Shown here: positions 62,103 through 64,000 of the stretch, one piece after another
Numbering within the stretch: position 1 is the stretch's first letter
Layout of the letters: each line of letters opens with the position of its first letter
NCBI RefSeq assembly: GCF_036327005.1
Contig: NZ_JAUGZK010000003.1
Location: 248,001-312,000 of the forward strand
Length of the DNA: 64,000 bases
DNA from: Alkalimonas mucilaginosa
GTDB taxonomy: Bacteria > Pseudomonadota > Gammaproteobacteria > Enterobacterales > Alteromonadaceae
Direction of reading: 5' to 3'
The notes under the pieces: model-generated
The model's database searches: none
The model's input: only the letters and a program-made list of their open reading frames with translations
Told to the model about the DNA's origin: nothing
Made by a program: the position numbers and the translations under genes

Positions 62103-62402
62103 ATGGCGGTTATCGTCAAGTACGTGGTCGAGCGAAACGGAGAAGAAAAGATGACTTTTAGCTCAAAAGCAGAAGCAGATGCCTACGATAAAATGTTGGA
62201 TATTGCAGATGAGTTAACCGAATTTCTCGAGCACAGCACTCTCATCCCTGAGCAGGCAACCCAGGAAGCTTTGGCCTTGTATCTGGCGCAACATAAGGAT
62301 GAGCTGATAAGCCTGCTAAGCAATAAACGCAAAGCAGCACCCACCAAAACAAAAGCCACGCCAAGCTCACCGGCAACGACCGCTAAAGAGCAGGCAGCAT
62401 AA
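62103..62402 (+). CDS. yebG: SOS-induced protein YebG
   Basis: YebG is a small DNA-damage-inducible protein of unknown mechanism. The 99-residue product starts MAVIVKYVVERNGEEKMTFS and has the family block EADAYDKMLDIADEL. A Lys/Thr/Ala-rich tail (from KRKAAPTKTKA) replaces the usual shorter end. A LexA box precedes it. AAGGAG sits before the ATG. Confidence 0.93.
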   Translation: MAVIVKYVVERNGEEKMTFSSKAEADAYDKMLDIADELTEFLEHSTLIPEQATQEALALYLAQHKDELISLLSNKRKAAPTKTKATPSSPATTAKEQAA

Positions 62403-62663
62403 GCTTTTCCCCTCTTGCCCTGTATAAACTAACACCTGTCGGTGTTGGTTTAGACGTCATTTTTATGCTGGATAGGCTATGCTTGCCACCATACAGGCAG
62501 TATTTTATAGGGTAAATCAGCAGTTATGCCCTGTAATGTCATGGCCAAAGTAGCGATTAAACCAACATCTACTGTGTATTTTTCTTTAGAATACCAGCCA
62601 TACGTCACGAAAAACTGCAGTCGTGTTGCAAGCGTCTGCGCCGCAGAATGAAAGGACCAAGCT

Positions 62664-64000
62664 ATGCTATTTCATGGTGACCTGACCACCGATTGCCCCA
62701 TCAGACAAAAAATCCGTGATTTTTACCGCATTGATGAGAACGAAGTCATCAACCATATCCTGCCGCTGGCCGAGGTGGGTGTAAAAGCCCGCAGCCGAGC
62801 CTGGGAGCGGGCACGACAAATTGTGCACAACATCCGTAAAGATCAGGATGGCCAGGGCGGTATTGATGCCTTATTGAATGAGTTTTCCCTCTCCAGTGAG
62901 GAAGGAGTGGTATTGATGTGTCTGGCCGAAGCCCTGTTACGGGTGCCGGATAAACGTACTCAGGACTTGCTGATCCGCGACAAGCTGGCCAAAGGCGATT
63001 GGAGCTCACATCTCGGTAGCAGCGACTCCTTATTTGTCAATGCATCCTCCTGGGGCCTGCTGGTCACCGGCAAGATGGTAAATTACAGCGATAAAACCAA
63101 GGCTCAGCAATTTGGCATCCTGAAAAAAACCATTGGTCGCCTTGGTGAGCCAGTGATCCGCAAGTCGGTCAACTTTGCCATGAAAATCATGGGCAAGCAG
63201 TTTGTGATGGGCCAAACCATTGAAGACGCCATTGAACGAGCCGCGGACAAAGAGCAAAAAGGCTACGTCTACTCGTACGACATGCTGGGCGAAGGGGCCC
63301 GCACCATGAAGGATGCCGACTTTTACTACCAAAACTACCTGGACGCAACCCATGCCATTGGCAAAGCTGCCAATGGCCGGGGGCCCATTAAAAGTCCGGG
63401 AATTTCCGTTAAGTTGTCCGCCATCCATCCGCGCTATGAGTTCAGCCACCGCGATCGGGTGATGAATGAGTTGGTACCCAAGTTAAAAGCTCTGGCTTTG
63501 ATCGCCAAACAGTACGACATTGGTTTTACCGTGGATGCCGAAGAAGCCGATCGGTTGGATATGTCACTGGATGTAATTGAAGCCGTCTTCAGTGACGATG
63601 CACTGGGTGATTGGAATGGCTTTGGTTTAGCAGTTCAGGCCTATCAAAAGCGGGCTATTTTCGTTATTGAATGGGTCACGGAGCTGGCCCGCAGAGTGGG
63701 CCGTAAACTGATGGTCCGTCTGGTAAAAGGAGCCTACTGGGATACTGAAATTAAAACAACCCAGCAGCTTGGTTTAGCGCATTTTCCGGTCTTTACCCGC
63801 AAAGCGACCACCGATGTTTGCTACAAAGCCTGCGCAATAAAGTTGCTGGAAGCCCGCGATGTGCTCTACCCGCAATTTGCCACCCATAATGCCTACACTG
63901 CCGCCACTATTCTGGAAGTAGCGAAAGGCAATAATGTCGGCTTTGAGTTCCAGCGCCTGCATGGTATGGGAGAGTCACTGTTCGATCAAATTGTGCAAGA
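62664..64000 (+). CDS. putA: Bifunctional proline utilisation protein PutA, N-terminal part (runs off the right edge)
   Basis: PutA oxidises proline to glutamate with a proline dehydrogenase domain and a P5C dehydrogenase domain. The visible 445 residues start MLFHGDLTTDCPIRQKIRDF, followed by the PutA alpha-helical domain and the proline dehydrogenase barrel: SPGISVKLSAIHPRYEF, VDAEEADRL and VRLVKGAYWDTE. The ribbon-helix-helix DNA-binding domain seen at the N-terminus of E. coli PutA is absent, so this protein cannot repress its own gene that way. AAAGGA precedes the ATG. Confidence 0.9.
   Translation, partial: MLFHGDLTTDCPIRQKIRDFYRIDENEVINHILPLAEVGVKARSRAWERARQIVHNIRKDQDGQGGIDALLNEFSLSSEEGVVLMCLAEALLRVPDKRTQDLLIRDKLAKGDWSSHLGSSDSLFVNASSWGLLVTGKMVNYSDKTKAQQFGILKKTIGRLGEPVIRKSVNFAMKIMGKQFVMGQTIEDAIERAADKEQKGYVYSYDMLGEGARTMKDADFYYQNYLDATHAIGKAANGRGPIKSPGISVKLSAIHPRYEFSHRDRVMNELVPKLKALALIAKQYDIGFTVDAEEADRLDMSLDVIEAVFSDDALGDWNGFGLAVQAYQKRAIFVIEWVTELARRVGRKLMVRLVKGAYWDTEIKTTQQLGLAHFPVFTRKATTDVCYKACAIKLLEARDVLYPQFATHNAYTAATILEVAKGNNVGFEFQRLHGMGESLFDQIVQ

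Noticed and set aside
62431..62446. Hairpin AACACC/GGTGTT after yebG
   Set aside because: The stem is six pairs and no T-run follows directly, so a terminator call is not supported.
1..64000. tRNA, rRNA genes and CRISPR arrays
   Set aside because: No clover-leaf patterns, rRNA segments or regularly spaced direct repeats were recognised on either strand.

Overview
The window reads as a stretch of chromosome from an aquatic gammaproteobacterium. Gene content and protein resemblance (fabA with a FabR-type operator, rmf, yebG with a LexA box, a cco cluster followed by fnr, uspE and ttcA, PutA, M61 and M17 peptidases, a large TonB receptor) point to the Alteromonadales/Chromatiales area, for example Rheinheimera or Alishewanella. 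That placement is inference; there is no rRNA or tRNA gene to anchor it. Most of the window is dense core genome.

Layout. 0-7 kb: the end of a LytTR regulator and its LytS-like kinase, small housekeeping genes (DUF962, thioesterase, hinT), an M61 peptidase, an M23 peptidase overlapping a tandem QueD-like protein, and fabA. 7-14 kb: rmf, a long GAPDH, msrB, then a tight rimB-rimK-aspartoacylase-like operon and a membrane-anchored sugar dehydrogenase. 14-21 kb: glycerophosphodiesterase, an exported leucyl aminopeptidase, a UMF1 transporter, purT and gnd.

21-26 kb: the accessory region. Small genes, most on the minus strand, are separated by 50-75 bp imperfect inverted repeats bounded by 7-bp core sites (GCATAAC, GAATAAC, GCCTAAC and relatives). 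Two cassette genes have their stop codon inside the first core site. This is the architecture of integron attC sites. No integrase is present, so it looks like a cluster of attC sites lacking an integrase (CALIN). Several cassettes look decayed: a frameshifted CHMI-like isomerase, a frameshifted DUF2268-like fragment and a truncated secreted protein.

26-35 kb: malQ-glgB-glgX (glycogen and maltodextrin), divergent from a second GAPDH and a hexose-6-phosphate mutarotase. The shared intergenic region holds a HexR-like box and another palindrome. 35-45 kb: cbb3 oxidase structural genes (ccoNOQP), assembly genes (ccoH, ccoI, ccoS, a SafE-like protein), an oxygen-sensing FNR with the canonical four-cysteine spacing, uspE and ttcA, together a microaerobic respiration module. 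45-53 kb: Bax-like glucosaminidase, a DUF4097-like exported protein, alaA, an alanine symporter, a dGTPase, a patatin and a cyanophycinase-like lipoprotein. 53-57 kb: a B12 uptake and adenosylation operon (btuD-btuC-cobO-btuF). 57-64 kb: a TonB-dependent receptor, a second dGTPase, SOS-regulated yebG, and the start of a PutA that lacks the N-terminal DNA-binding domain.
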